DNA of 64,000 nucleotides from Afifellaceae bacterium (GTDB lineage: Bacteria > Pseudomonadota > Alphaproteobacteria > Rhizobiales > Afifellaceae), in NCBI GenBank assembly GCA_028281235.1, contig JANQKG010000027.1:62001-126000 (forward strand). The letters run 5' to 3'. The translations under genes were made by a program, and so were the position numbers. Each line of letters opens with the position of its first letter. Positions within the stretch are counted from its first letter, which is position 1. The notes under the pieces are model-generated. The model was not told the origin of the DNA. It saw only the letters and a program-made list of their open reading frames with translations, and did no database searches. Shown piece by piece: positions 1 to 9,473 of this stretch.

Positions 1-628
1 GAATGTGCGCAAGCCGCTCTGGCGTGGTCAGCACGCGATGTGTGACATCGAGCGAAAGCAACGTGATGGGAATGCCGCTGCGCAAGACGATGTCGGCCGC
101 CTGCGGATCGACGAAGACGTTGAACTCCGCCGCCGGCGTGATGTTGCCAACCTCGAAATAGGCGCCGCCCATGATCACCAATTCCTTTATCCGCGAGGCG
201 ATATCGGGCGCCTTGTTCAATGCGGCAGCAACATTGGTCAGCGGCCCGAGCGTGCACAGCGTAATGGAGCCCGGATCGCTGGCACCCAGACTTTCGACGA
301 GAAAGTCCACCCCGTGCATGTCTTGAACCGCGATCTGCGGCTCCGGCAGATCCGGCCCGTCAAGGCCCGTTGGCCCATGCACATGCTCCGCCGTCACCAG
401 TTCGCGCTGTCCAAGCGGGCGATCGCTTCCCGCATAGAGCGGAATGTCGGCACGGCCAGCGAGCTCCAGCACTTTCGCAGCGTTTGTGGTCGTCTTCGCC
501 AGGTCGACATTGCCTGCCACGGTGACGACGGCGATCACCTCCAGCTCGTCCGGTGACGCAAGCGCCAGAAGCATGGCGACTGCGTCGTCCTGGCCGGGGT
601 CGGTGTCGATGATGATTTTTCGGGGCAT
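1..628 (-). CDS. Nucleoside hydrolase, IUNH family (3' part outside window)
   Basis: The reading frame is open from an ATG at 628 leftward to the window edge, so about 209 N-terminal residues are present and the C-terminus is missing. The N-terminus reads PRKIIIDTDPGQDDAVAML, the DTDPGxDD calcium/ribose-binding signature of inosine-uridine preferring nucleoside hydrolases. Further in, TLGPLTNVAAAL and the VIMGGAYFEVGNITPAAEFN stretch are typical of the same family. Members cleave the N-glycosidic bond of ribonucleosides in salvage or catabolism; the base preference cannot be read here. It diverges from the small plus-strand gene at 827 across a gap of about 200 bp. Confidence 0.9.
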   Translation of the reverse strand, partial: MPRKIIIDTDPGQDDAVAMLLALASPDELEVIAVVTVAGNVDLAKTTTNAAKVLELAGRADIPLYAGSDRPLGQRELVTAEHVHGPTGLDGPDLPEPQIAVQDMHGVDFLVESLGASDPGSITLCTLGPLTNVAAALNKAPDIASRIKELVIMGGAYFEVGNITPAAEFNVFVDPQAADIVLRSGIPITLLSLDVTHRVLTTPERLAHI

Positions 629-826
629 GGTCACAGGCGCTGCATTGTTGAGGGCAGGCCCCGATAGCACGGCCATTCGCGCCGGCACAGGGGTGTGCCG
701 AAGCCGCCGAGATGCGGCCAACAGCCGGTACGGATTGATTCAGGCCAATGCTCTGGATTAAGCCCTATGTAGGACTCCCAACGCCTCAAGACGATGCGCG
801 TTGCGCGCAGGCAGGAAAACGCAATC

Positions 827-1210
827 ATGTCTTCATTCCCGAGGGGTTTTCACCAGATACGGATGGAGCTGGCGCGCGAGCCCGGCCATCCCGGAGGCAG
901 CAACGCCACCGGATACGACCTGCTCGCGCCGCTTGATGAGGAGGCGCGGCTGTCGCCGGATGAATGGCGCGAGCACAAGGACCTTTGTCGTGTTCATCGG
1001 TTTCGCGAAGGCGAAGACGACATGGTCGGCAAGCTGGCGCGCAAGCCCGGCGGGACGTGGTTTTTCGATTATGACGAAGACACTGAGGACGACGACGAAC
1101 TGGCGCATCGCTTGGGCGAAGAGCGTTTCGTGATCGGCGAATACGTATCGGTGCGCGACGAGAACGGCGACATGCATACCTACCGCGTTGTCTCCGTGCG
1201 CGAGATGTGA
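827..1210 (+). CDS. Conserved hypothetical protein, 127 aa
   Basis: This is a small acidic soluble protein that I do not recognise as a characterised family. It begins MSSFPRGFHQIRMELAREPG, and I recall similar short proteins with this start in Hyphomicrobiales. The middle contains GGTWFFDYDEDTEDDDE, an acidic run, and the C-terminus carries EYVSVRDENGDMHTYRVVSV, which looks like a small beta domain. There is no signal peptide or membrane segment. The ATG at 827 is preferred because the family-like sequence begins there; an in-frame ATG at 794 would add 11 residues. It ends 5 bp from the convergent exoD-like gene. Confidence 0.7.
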   Translation: MSSFPRGFHQIRMELAREPGHPGGSNATGYDLLAPLDEEARLSPDEWREHKDLCRVHRFREGEDDMVGKLARKPGGTWFFDYDEDTEDDDELAHRLGEERFVIGEYVSVRDENGDMHTYRVVSVREM

Positions 1211-1215
1211 TTGCG

Positions 1216-1842
1216 CTATAGCCAGCCCAGGACGTGCTGAAACACCTCTCGCCCGGCGATCCACACCGCACCCGACACCAGGATCGTCGCGCCGGCGCTG
1301 ACCAGCGCACAGGCCCAGCCAAAGGTCGCCGCAAAGCCGTCGCGCTGCAGAAGCGCCAGCGAGAACGCGGCAATCGACAGCCCCGAGAGAAAGTTGGCAA
1401 GCGGTATGGGAAGCGCGATCAGAATGGCCAGGATCAGACAGCTCAATCCGATCAGCCGCGTTCCGATGTTGCCGAACATGAAAAGCAGCCGCGGCGCAAG
1501 CAGCCGCTCAGCACGGCGGAGATAGGGCCGCGTCAGTTCTACGGTCTTGCGAAACATGCTCTGCGTCAGCGACCGCCGCCTGATTGTGTGCGGCAGCCAC
1601 ACCGTCTTGCGGCCGATGGCCAATTGCCCGGCGACCAGGATCAGCGGCAGCCCGAAGAGGGCGGAGACGCCAGGCGGCAGCAACACCAGGTTCGGCACGG
1701 CGAGGATGAAGAGCAAGGCGCCGAAGCCGCGATCGCCAAAGACCTCCAGGAGCCGCGCAACCTCGATACGCTCTTCGCTGTCCTGCACCAAGCGCTGCAG
1801 TACGGTGGAAAGGCGGAGCCGGTGCCGGGCGTTCGCGGCCAT
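1216..1842 (-). CDS. ExoD-family exopolysaccharide synthesis membrane protein
   Basis: The 208-residue integral membrane protein matches the ExoD family in layout. A short cytoplasmic start (residues 1-35, with SEERIEVARLLEVFGDRGFG) is followed by hydrophobic segments near residues 40-75, 125-150, 150-165 and 170-200. The PNLVLLPPGVSALFGLPLIL stretch is typical of the family. ExoD was first described in Sinorhizobium as affecting exopolysaccharide production and alkali tolerance; its biochemical role is unknown. It lies downstream of, and in the same direction as, the acyl-CoA synthetase at 1898, with a 55-bp gap, so it may be read through from that operon. Confidence 0.85.
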   Translation of the reverse strand: MAANARHRLRLSTVLQRLVQDSEERIEVARLLEVFGDRGFGALLFILAVPNLVLLPPGVSALFGLPLILVAGQLAIGRKTVWLPHTIRRRSLTQSMFRKTVELTRPYLRRAERLLAPRLLFMFGNIGTRLIGLSCLILAILIALPIPLANFLSGLSIAAFSLALLQRDGFAATFGWACALVSAGATILVSGAVWIAGREVFQHVLGWL

Positions 1843-1897
1843 CGGCTGAGCCTATGCTCCACGAATCACGACAGGACGATGTCGCTTGGACGTGGCG

Positions 1898-3526
1898 CTA
1901 AAGCTCCGCTCGTGCCCGTTCCCTGAGGACCCGGCGGATCACCTTGCCGGTCGTGGTTAGAGGCAGGGCGTCGAGAAACGCCACTTCGCGCGGATATTCG
2001 TGCGCCGCAAGGCGCGTGCGCACATGATCGCGCAGCGCCTCCGCCAGCGCGTCGCTCGGCGTCGCGTCCGGCTTCAGAACGACATAGGCCTTGACGATCT
2101 CGGTGCGCTCCGAGTCGGGCTTGCCGACCACGCCGGCGGCCTGCACCGCCGGATGACCAAGCAGGCAATCCTCAACCTCGCCCGGCCCGATGCGATAGCC
2201 GGCAGACGTGATGATGTCGTCGTCGCGCCCGACGAATTGCAGCCAGCCATCGGCGCTTCTGCGGCCAAGATCGCCGGTAATCAGCCAATCGCCGACGAAT
2301 TTTTGCGCCGTCGCCTCCTCGTTGTTCCAGTAGCGCAGAAAGCCGACGGGGTCCGGCCACCGCACGGCGATCGATCCGAGTTCGCCAGCCGGTGCAATCG
2401 TCCCGTCGGCGTCGATAATCTCCACATCATGACCGGGCACCGCGCGGCCCATCCATCCGGGGCGCGCATCCATGAGCGCTGCGCAGGACGAGACGATCAT
2501 GTTGCATTCCGTCTGGCCGTAGAATTCGTTGATCGACACACCGAAGACGCGGCGCCCCCAATCCAGAAGCTCCGCGCCGAGCGTCTCGCCGCCGCTGGCG
2601 ACGCTGCGCATATCGAGCCGCCACCGCGCCTCCGCGTCGGGCACCGCCCTCATCACTTTCAGCGCGCTCGGCGGCAGGAAGGCGTTGCGCACGCCATGGC
2701 GCTCCATCAGCTCGAACGCAGCCTCGCCGGTGAACTTCAGGAAGCGATGCGTCACCACCGTGACGCCGTGATGGAGCGCCGGCAGAAGCACGTCGATCAA
2801 CCCGCCGATCCACGCCCAATCCGCCGGCGTCCAGATTTTGTCGCCGGCGCGCGGGAAGAAGCCGTGGCTCATCTCAACGCCCGGCAGATGGCCGAGCAAC
2901 ACACGATGCGCATGCAGCGCACCTTTCGGCTGACCGGTCGTGCCCGACGTATAGATGATCAGCGCCGGGTCGTCGGCGCGTGTGACCACCGGCTCGAACG
3001 CCTCCGATTGCTGCGTCAGCGCGGCCTGAAGGTCGATCGCATCGCCATGCGCGCCATCGGTGCAGATGATCGTCCTCAAGTCGGGCAGTGTTGAACGGAT
3101 GTCTTTGAGCTTCTCAACGCCCTCCGCATCCGTCACAACGGCGCGCGTGCCGGAATCCGCCAAGCGATAATGCAGAGCGTCCGGGCCGAACAACGTGAAG
3201 AGCGGTACGGCGATCGCGCCAAGCTTGTAGATTGCGATATGGCCCACTGCGGTATGCAGCGATTGCGGAAGGAGGATCGCGACGCGGTCGCCGCGCTCGA
3301 CGCCATTGGCGCGGAGCAGATTGGCGAGACGGTTCGACAGGCCCTTCAGATCAGCGAAGCTGTAGCGAGACACCACGCCGGACGGCAGCACCCATTCAAG
3401 TGCGACGCGGTCCGGCTCTGCGTCGGCCCACTTATCGGAGACATCGACGCCGATATTGTAGCGCTCCGGGATATCCCAGCGGAACCGTTTCAGCACCTCG
3501 TCATAGGTTGCGCCATCCGGGAGCAA
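1898..3526 (-). CDS. AMP-binding acyl-CoA synthetase
   Basis: This 542-residue ANL-superfamily enzyme activates a carboxylic acid with ATP and forms the CoA thioester. The phosphate-binding loop YTSGTTGQPKGALHAH is near residue 190, NEFYGQTE near 345, the hinge/adenine motif GDWLITGDLG near 415, and the catalytic lysine is in TTTGKVIRR near the C-terminus. GYRIGPGEVE is typical of medium-chain and acetyl-CoA-synthetase-like (ACSM/AcsA-type) members. The start is a TTG at 3526, supported by GAGGGA about 7 bases upstream and by normal family length. It is the last catabolic gene of the minus-strand operon and would activate the acid made by the aldehyde dehydrogenase at 4491. Chain-length specificity is unknown. 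Confidence 0.93.
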   Translation of the reverse strand: MLPDGATYDEVLKRFRWDIPERYNIGVDVSDKWADAEPDRVALEWVLPSGVVSRYSFADLKGLSNRLANLLRANGVERGDRVAILLPQSLHTAVGHIAIYKLGAIAVPLFTLFGPDALHYRLADSGTRAVVTDAEGVEKLKDIRSTLPDLRTIICTDGAHGDAIDLQAALTQQSEAFEPVVTRADDPALIIYTSGTTGQPKGALHAHRVLLGHLPGVEMSHGFFPRAGDKIWTPADWAWIGGLIDVLLPALHHGVTVVTHRFLKFTGEAAFELMERHGVRNAFLPPSALKVMRAVPDAEARWRLDMRSVASGGETLGAELLDWGRRVFGVSINEFYGQTECNMIVSSCAALMDARPGWMGRAVPGHDVEIIDADGTIAPAGELGSIAVRWPDPVGFLRYWNNEEATAQKFVGDWLITGDLGRRSADGWLQFVGRDDDIITSAGYRIGPGEVEDCLLGHPAVQAAGVVGKPDSERTEIVKAYVVLKPDATPSDALAEALRDHVRTRLAAHEYPREVAFLDALPLTTTGKVIRRVLRERARAEL

Positions 3527-3578
3527 GGCGGGTCCCTCAGAGCCTATTTAAAAAAGTCAACCGCACGGCGGGCGGCCG

Positions 3579-3722
3579 GATCACCAGACGTCGGCTCGCG
3601 CCAGCATGGTCGGTCCCGGCTCTGAAATCAAAGAACAAGAGCCCTGACCGGCCTTCTCCTGGCAGGCGGCCGTCTGACCGGCCATCGACAACGCGCCCGG
3701 GCAGCATTCTCAACGGGCCCTT
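3579..3722. repeat. Dispersed repeat B, copy 1 (144 bp)
   Basis: This intergenic block matches 13983-14125 in the same orientation at roughly 80 percent by eye. Both contain a conserved 6-bp stem (GGCTCT ... AGAGCC) around a 14-base loop and a GGCAGGCGGCCGTCTGA segment. This copy fills the gap between the acyl-CoA synthetase and the SDR and overlaps the SDR stop codon by two bases. Confidence 0.75.
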
Positions 3723-4467
3723 AGATGCAGCGGCCGCCATCGACCTCCATGGCAACGCCGGTGATCATGCTCGCCTCGTCGGAGCACAGAAACGCGGCGG
3801 CGTTGCCGAGGTCTTCAGGCGTGGAGAAGCGACCGAGCGGAATGGTCGCCAGGAACTTCGCGCGGATCTCCGGCGTGTCCTCGCCCATGAAGGTCGCCAG
3901 AAGCGGGGTCTCGCCGGCGACGGGGCTGAGCGCGTTGACACGGATGCCGTCACCCGCGAGCTCCACCGCCATGGACCGTGTCGCCGTGATCACCCAGCCC
4001 TTGGTGGCGTTGTACCAGGTGAGGCGCGGGCGCGGGCTGACACCGGCCGTCGACGCCATGTTGAGTATGACGCCGCCGCCCGCCGCCTTCATGCGCGGTA
4101 CGATGTGTCGCGCCGCAAGATAGATAGACTTGGCATTGACGGCAAAGAGACGGTCGAACTCGTCCTCGCCAAGCGCCTCCATCGGCTGCGGCAGATGGCC
4201 GATGCCGGCATTGTTGACCAGGATATCGATGCCGCCGAAGGCGACGGCCGCGTGCGCGATCATGGCTTCCGTACTGGCGGACTCAGAAACGTCAACCTGC
4301 ACCGCGGCGGCCTTCGGCCCAAGGCTTTCCGCCAGCGCCTGGGCGCCCTCGTGATCAATGTCGGCGATGAGAACATGCGCGCCCTCGGCGACGAATTTTT
4401 TGGCGATGCCGGCGCCAAAGCCCGACGCGCCGCCGGTCACGATCGCCTTCTTTCCTTCAAGCCGCAT
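3721..4467 (-). CDS. SDR family NAD(P)-dependent oxidoreductase
   Basis: This is a classical short-chain dehydrogenase/reductase of 248 residues. The cofactor loop TGGASGFGAGIAK is near residues 10-22, NNAG near residue 87, and the catalytic residues are a serine in NMASTAG plus Tyr152 and Lys156 (YNATK). The ATG at 4467 is preferred over the GTG at 4473 because GGAGGG lies at a normal distance from the ATG but only 2 bases from the GTG. It sits between the aldehyde dehydrogenase and the acyl-CoA synthetase, which suggests alcohol-to-aldehyde or related hydroxyl oxidation in the same pathway. The exact substrate cannot be deduced. Confidence 0.93.
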   Translation of the reverse strand: MRLEGKKAIVTGGASGFGAGIAKKFVAEGAHVLIADIDHEGAQALAESLGPKAAAVQVDVSESASTEAMIAHAAVAFGGIDILVNNAGIGHLPQPMEALGEDEFDRLFAVNAKSIYLAARHIVPRMKAAGGGVILNMASTAGVSPRPRLTWYNATKGWVITATRSMAVELAGDGIRVNALSPVAGETPLLATFMGEDTPEIRAKFLATIPLGRFSTPEDLGNAAAFLCSDEASMITGVAMEVDGGRCI

Positions 4468-4490
4468 GCCCACGCCCTCCCGATAACGCT

Positions 4491-5939
4491 CTATCCATGC
4501 CGCGCTGCAACGGTCTTCAACACGGAGAAGCCGTAGAGCGCTTCAAATCCCTTTTCCCGCCCGTGGCCGGACTTGCCCATGCCACCGAAGGGCAGCTCCA
4601 CGCCGCCGCCCGCGCCGTAATTGTTGATGAAAACCTGGCCGGCGCGGATCGCCTTGGCCATGCGGAACTGGCGCGCGCCGTCATTGGTCCACACGCCCGC
4701 CACCAGGCCGTAAGGCGTCCCGTTGGCGATGGACACGGCTTCCGCCTCGTCGTCGAACGGAATGACGACTTGCACCGGCCCAAAAATCTCCTCCTGCGCC
4801 AAGGCATGATCGGCATCCACGTCGGCGATCAAAGCAGGCGGCATGTAATGTCCGCCGCTTGGCGCGTCATCGACGATCGCCCCTTCCGCAACGATGCGCG
4901 GCCGGTTGGCGCGCCCCATGGCGAGATAGGAGTCTACGCGCGCCTTCTGCCGCTCCGAGATCAACGGCCCGACATCGAGATCGCTCAGCGCCGGGCCGAC
5001 ACGGAGCGCGCGATAAGAATCCGACAGCCGCGCCAGCAATTCATCGTGGATGCGCGTCTCAACGACGACCCGTGAAGCGGCGGAGCATGTCTGGCCGGCG
5101 TTCTGAATGCCGGCTTTGACGAGGAAGGGCAGGGCGGCGTCGATGTCGGCATCGGCGAACACCACCTGCGGCGACTTTCCGCCAAGCTCCAGTGTCACCG
5201 GCACGACATGGCTGCCCGCCGCCGCCTGCACGGCGCCGCCGACCTCTACGGAGCCGGTGAAGGAGATGTGGTCGACGCCTGGATGCGCCGCGAGTGCTGC
5301 GCCGGCCTCTTCGCCAAGCCCCGGCACGACATTGAGCGCACCGGCCGGCAGCCCGGCCTCCTCCGCGATGCGAGCGAAGGCCAGCGCTGTCAAAGACGCG
5401 TCCTCTGCCGGCTTCAGTATCGCGGCGTTGCCCATGGCAAGTGCGGCGCCGACGCTTCGTCCGATGATCTGCATCGGATAGTTCCACGGGATGATGTGGC
5501 CGGTCACACCATGCGGCTCGCGCAGCGTGAAAATTGTATAGCCTTCAAGGTAGGGGATGGTCGCGCCGTGCACCTTGTCGGCCGCGCCAGCATAGAATTC
5601 CATGTAGCGCGCCAGCGCCACGGCATCGGCGCGCGCCTGGGTGAGCGGCTTGCCCACATCGCGCGCCTCAAGCTCGGCCAGCATGTCGAGCTGCTCCGTC
5701 ACCAGCGCGCCGATGCGCGCCAATAGACGGCCGCGATCCACCGCCGTCGCCCGTCCCCACGCGCCGGACAGCGCTGCGCGCGCTGCTGCGACCGCGCGGT
5801 CGATGTCGTCGCCGCCGCCGCGGGCAATCGCTCCGAAATGGCGGCCGGTCGATGGGTCTTCCACAGGCAGCGTTTCGCCGGCTGCGGTATTCACCCATTT
5901 GCCGCCGATCAGAATCGTTTCGCTTTCAAAGGGGATCAT
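4491..5939 (-). CDS. NAD(P)-dependent aldehyde dehydrogenase
   Basis: The 482-residue protein is a full-length ALDH-superfamily enzyme oxidising an aldehyde to its acid. The catalytic cysteine is Cys285 in NAGQTCSAASR, the general-base glutamate is in TLELGGKSP near residue 252, and IIPWNYPMQ and the C-terminal LPFGGMGKSGHGRE motif are present. Its ATG at 5939 overlaps the stop codon of the upstream ABC ATPase (ATGA), so the two are translationally coupled. That coupling is good evidence that the importer brings in a compound later oxidised by this enzyme. Substrate is unassigned; betaine-aldehyde or gamma-aminobutyraldehyde-like activity is possible but unproven. Confidence 0.95.
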   Translation of the reverse strand: MIPFESETILIGGKWVNTAAGETLPVEDPSTGRHFGAIARGGGDDIDRAVAAARAALSGAWGRATAVDRGRLLARIGALVTEQLDMLAELEARDVGKPLTQARADAVALARYMEFYAGAADKVHGATIPYLEGYTIFTLREPHGVTGHIIPWNYPMQIIGRSVGAALAMGNAAILKPAEDASLTALAFARIAEEAGLPAGALNVVPGLGEEAGAALAAHPGVDHISFTGSVEVGGAVQAAAGSHVVPVTLELGGKSPQVVFADADIDAALPFLVKAGIQNAGQTCSAASRVVVETRIHDELLARLSDSYRALRVGPALSDLDVGPLISERQKARVDSYLAMGRANRPRIVAEGAIVDDAPSGGHYMPPALIADVDADHALAQEEIFGPVQVVIPFDDEAEAVSIANGTPYGLVAGVWTNDGARQFRMAKAIRAGQVFINNYGAGGGVELPFGGMGKSGHGREKGFEALYGFSVLKTVAARHG

Positions 5940-7570
5940 TGCGCCTCCAGCCCCGCCTGGCGGGCGGCGAGCGCGCGCTCCAGATTGGGCGTCGCCGCCA
6001 ACAAGGACTGCGTATAGGGATGCGCCGGGTTGGCAAAGACCTCTTCCGTCTCTCCCTGCTCGACGATCCGGCCGTCCTGCATGATGACGACGCGGTCGGT
6101 GATGGCGCGCACCACGGTCAGGTCATGCGAGATGAAGAGGTAGGACACGTTGAGGCGGTCGCTGAGATCGGCGAGAAGGTCGAGAATCTGCGCCCGGATC
6201 GACACGTCGAGCGCCGACACCGCCTCGTCGAGCACAATCAGCGACGGCTGCGTGATGAGCGCCCGCGCGATCGCTAGGCGCTGCCGCTGGCCGCCGGAGA
6301 ATTCGTGCGGATATTTGTCGGCGTCGGAGGCCTGCATGCCGACGGCTACAAGAGCCTCCTCCACGCGCTGCCGGCGCTCCGCTCCGCTGAGCTTTCCTTC
6401 GTCGAGATGAAAGGGCTCCGCCACCAGCCGCGCCACTTTGTGTCGTGGGTTGAAGCTGCCATAGGGGTCCTGGAACACGGCCTGGATATGGCGGCGGAGC
6501 GCCTGCCGCTCAGGGCCGCGGCTCTCCAGAAGATCGGCGCCGTCTAAAATCACCGTGCCGGCTTTCGGCGCGTCGAGCGCCAGGACGACGCGAGCGAGCG
6601 TTGACTTGCCACTGCCGGATTCGCCGACCAGCCCGACATTCTCGCCGCGGCGAATGGTGAAGCCCACATCATCCACCGCGCGGAAGCTGGCGGAGCGGCG
6701 AAAGAGCTGCCGCGGCCCCTGGCGATATTCCTGCACGACACCCTTCGCATCGAGGATGGGGGCATCATGACCTTCGCTTGCCTGCAGTCGCCTTTGCCGG
6801 CGCGAAACGTAAGTCGAGGCGGCGCGCAGCATGCGCGAATAGGGGTGCTGCATGGCGCGGAAGAGCGAGACCGTCTCGCCGCTTTCCACCACCGCGCCGT
6901 CCTTCATGATAGCGATGCGGTCGGCCATCTCCGCAACGATCGCCAGATCGTGGCTGATGAGGATGAGGCTCGAACCGTCCTCCGCCACGAGCCGTTTCAA
7001 CAGATCGAGGATGCGCGCCTGCGTGGTGACGTCGAGCGCCGTCGTCGGCTCGTCGGCGATCACGAGTTTGGGCTTCAGCACGATCGCCATGGCGATGACA
7101 ACGCGCTGGCGCTGTCCGCCGGATAGTTCGTGCGGATAGCGGGAAAGCGGAAAGCGCGTTGCGGGAAGTCCGACGCGGTTCAGCGTTTCCTGCGCGAGAT
7201 CGTATGCCTCGCGCGGCGACACATAGCCGTGCACACGCACGGCCTCCGCCACCTGATCGCCGATGGTCTTCAGCGGATTGAGCGCGCTCATAGGTTCCTG
7301 GAAGATCATCCCCATGGCGCGCCCGCGCCGCTCGCACATCTCAGCTTCGCTGAGCGCCGAGAGCTCCTCGCCGTCCAGCGCGATGCGCCCGCTGACCGTG
7401 CTCCCATGCGGCAGCAGCCGCATGATCGACAGCGCCGTCAGCGATTTGCCGGAGCCGGATTCGCCGACAATGCCCAGCGCTTCGCCCTGGCCGAGCGTGA
7501 GCGAGACTTGCCTGAGGATCGGCACTCTGCCGATCGTGAGGTTGAGCTTGTCGACTTGGAGCAGGCTCAT
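5936..7570 (-). CDS. Double ATP-binding protein of a dipeptide/oligopeptide-type ABC importer
   Basis: The 544-residue protein carries two complete nucleotide-binding domains in one chain, equivalent to DppD fused to DppF. Walker A motifs GESGSGKSLTAL (near residue 37) and GESGSGKSTLAR (near residue 315) and two signature motifs (LSGGQRQRV, FSGGQRQRL) are intact, and both halves have a Walker B region ending in ADEPTTALD or LDEAVSALD. The start at 7570 (MSLLQVDKLNL) overlaps the stop of the upstream permease by ATGA. A longer open frame runs on to 8485, but it only lies antisense-free across the permease gene and has no domain support. It energises import through the two permeases upstream. 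Confidence 0.95.
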   Translation of the reverse strand: MSLLQVDKLNLTIGRVPILRQVSLTLGQGEALGIVGESGSGKSLTALSIMRLLPHGSTVSGRIALDGEELSALSEAEMCERRGRAMGMIFQEPMSALNPLKTIGDQVAEAVRVHGYVSPREAYDLAQETLNRVGLPATRFPLSRYPHELSGGQRQRVVIAMAIVLKPKLVIADEPTTALDVTTQARILDLLKRLVAEDGSSLILISHDLAIVAEMADRIAIMKDGAVVESGETVSLFRAMQHPYSRMLRAASTYVSRRQRRLQASEGHDAPILDAKGVVQEYRQGPRQLFRRSASFRAVDDVGFTIRRGENVGLVGESGSGKSTLARVVLALDAPKAGTVILDGADLLESRGPERQALRRHIQAVFQDPYGSFNPRHKVARLVAEPFHLDEGKLSGAERRQRVEEALVAVGMQASDADKYPHEFSGGQRQRLAIARALITQPSLIVLDEAVSALDVSIRAQILDLLADLSDRLNVSYLFISHDLTVVRAITDRVVIMQDGRIVEQGETEEVFANPAHPYTQSLLAATPNLERALAARQAGLEAQ

Positions 7571-8448
7571 GCCGTCGACCGCTCCCGCCGAAGCCGTGGG
7601 TCGAGCATGTCGCGAAGCCCGTCGCCCAGGAGGTTGAGGCCAAGCACGGTGATGACGATGGCCAGCCCCGGAAAGATCGCCACATGCGGCGCGAACGCAA
7701 ACATGGTCTGCGATTCCGACAGCATACGGCCCCAGCTCGACATGGGCGGCTGCGTGCCGAGGCCGACATAGGAGAGGGCGGCCTCCGCCAGGATGCCGAG
7801 CGAGAACTGGATCGTCGCCTGCACGACGAGGATGTTCGCCACGTTGGGGAGGATGTGCTCGATGGAAATGAGGGCGGAGCCCTTGCCGGCGACGCGCGCC
7901 GCCAGCACGTATTCGCGCGTCCACAAGGACAGCGCCGCGCCGCGCGTCACGCGCGCGAAGACCGGTATGTTGAAAATGCCGATGGCGATGATGGCGTTGA
8001 TTGCGCCCGGTCCGAGAAGCGCGGTGATCATGATGGCGAGAAGCAGCGCCGGAAACGCGAAGACCAGATCGTTGACCCGCATGATGACATCGTCGAGCCA
8101 GCCGCGTCGCGCCGCGGCAAAGAGGCCGAGCGGTACGCCGATTCCAACGCCGATCCCCACGGCCACCAGGGCAACGAGGATGGAATTGCGGGCGCCGACC
8201 ATGATCATCGACAGCACGTCGCGTCCATAAAGGTCCGTGCCGAACCAGTGCGCGCCGGCGGGCGGCTTGAGTCTCTCCGCGATGGGCAGCGGCGTCGGGT
8301 TGGGGTCGTGCGGCGTCCACACCACGGAGAGAAGCGCAATCGCGATGATTCCGAGCGTGATCGCCGCGCCGATGACGAGGCTGAGATGCTGCGCGCGCCA
8401 ACGGCCGCGTTCCTGCCGTGGCAGGTCGGTGAGCGGTTCCATGCTCAT
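7567..8448 (-). CDS. ABC transporter permease, DppC type
   Basis: This inner-membrane permease of 293 residues has an N-terminal membrane segment near residues 22-45, the DppC/OppC-type motif GTDLYGRDVLSMI, and several further helices. The conserved cytoplasmic loop that docks on the ATPase lies near residue 190 (REYVLAARVAGKGS). It overlaps its neighbours on both sides by ATGA, indicating a tightly coupled operon. It pairs with the DppB-type permease at 8445 to form the translocation channel for a peptide-like or other amide substrate. Confidence 0.94.
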   Translation of the reverse strand: MSMEPLTDLPRQERGRWRAQHLSLVIGAAITLGIIAIALLSVVWTPHDPNPTPLPIAERLKPPAGAHWFGTDLYGRDVLSMIMVGARNSILVALVAVGIGVGIGVPLGLFAAARRGWLDDVIMRVNDLVFAFPALLLAIMITALLGPGAINAIIAIGIFNIPVFARVTRGAALSLWTREYVLAARVAGKGSALISIEHILPNVANILVVQATIQFSLGILAEAALSYVGLGTQPPMSSWGRMLSESQTMFAFAPHVAIFPGLAIVITVLGLNLLGDGLRDMLDPRLRRERSTA

Positions 8449-9395
8449 GGCGCGCGTCGCCGAAGCCGTGGGTCGATCGCCGCATAGGCGAGATCGACCG
8501 TGAAGTTGACGATAACGACGGCGGCGACGAGCAGCAGCACGACGCTTTTCACGACGATCAGGTCGCGCTGCGCAATCGCTTGAAAGATCAGCCGACCGAG
8601 TCCCGGCAGGAAGAAGACGTTCTCGATGATGATCGCGCCGGCGAGCAGGAACGAGAATTGCAGGCCGATGATCGTCATCACCGGGATCAGTGCATTGCGC
8701 ACTGCGTGGTGGCGGATCGCCTGCCCGGAGCTCAAGCCCTTGGCCCGCGCCGTGCGGATGAAATCCTCATGCAGTGTGTCGAGCAGCGCGGAGCGCATGA
8801 CGCGGGCCAGGATGGAGGCCTGCGGCAGGGCCAGCGCTACCGCCGGCAGGATCAGCGACCTCATGCCGATCAGGATACCGGCATCCCATCCGGGAAAGCC
8901 GCCGGCTGAGAACCAGCGCAGCCCGACGGAGAAGGCAAGCACCAAGAGCATGGCGAACCAGAAATTCGGGATCGCGATGCCGAGCTGCGTTGCCCCCATG
9001 ATCATTGCATCGACAACGGAGTTACGCTTCGCCGCGGCGATGATACCGACCGGGAAGGCGATGATGATGGCGAGCGCCAATGCCATCAGCGCCAGAGGCA
9101 CGCTGACCCATAACCGGTCGGCAATCAGCTCACGAACGGGGACGCGATAGGTGTAGCTCAGCCCGAAATCGCCGACGAAGAACCCGCCGACCCAATTCAA
9201 GTAGCGCTGCAGCACCGGCTCGTTCAGGCCGAGCTGCTCGCTGAGCGCCGCAACGGCCGCCGGATCGGCGTTCAGCCCCAGCATGTAGGCCGCCGGGTCG
9301 CCCGGCAGGACCTCCATCACAACGAAGATGACGATGCTCGCGGCGAAGAGCGTGGCGGAAAGCGAGACGAGGCGTTGGGCGACGAACGATCCCAT
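8445..9395 (-). CDS. ABC transporter permease, DppB type
   Basis: The 316-residue permease starts MGSFVAQRLVSLSATLF, a membrane helix typical of DppB/OppB, followed by LPGDPAAYMLG in the first periplasmic loop. The ATPase-docking loop (DFIRTARAKGLSSGQAIRHH) is near residue 220. ATG at 9395 is chosen; a TTG at 9398 is in frame but adds only one residue. It is the second half of the import channel with the DppC-type gene at 7567. A 177-bp inverted-repeat element separates it from the binding-protein gene. Confidence 0.94.
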   Translation of the reverse strand: MGSFVAQRLVSLSATLFAASIVIFVVMEVLPGDPAAYMLGLNADPAAVAALSEQLGLNEPVLQRYLNWVGGFFVGDFGLSYTYRVPVRELIADRLWVSVPLALMALALAIIIAFPVGIIAAAKRNSVVDAMIMGATQLGIAIPNFWFAMLLVLAFSVGLRWFSAGGFPGWDAGILIGMRSLILPAVALALPQASILARVMRSALLDTLHEDFIRTARAKGLSSGQAIRHHAVRNALIPVMTIIGLQFSFLLAGAIIIENVFFLPGLGRLIFQAIAQRDLIVVKSVVLLLVAAVVIVNFTVDLAYAAIDPRLRRRAP

Positions 9396-9473
9396 CAATC
9401 CGCAGAAGATGCCTCGCCCTGGGCCTTGCCGAACGGCGCCGCGTCTTCACCGGCGGTGCGGCCGCGCTCCGAA

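Noticed and set aside
3232-4536. Plus-strand frame spanning the acyl-CoA synthetase start, repeat B and the SDR
   Set aside because: It crosses two real minus-strand genes and a repeat and is Arg-rich shadow coding.
7571-8485. Upstream extension of the double ATPase frame to 849 codons
   Set aside because: The extra part overlaps the DppC-type permease in another frame, is arginine-rich low-quality sequence and has no domain; the true start with ATGA overlap is at 7570.
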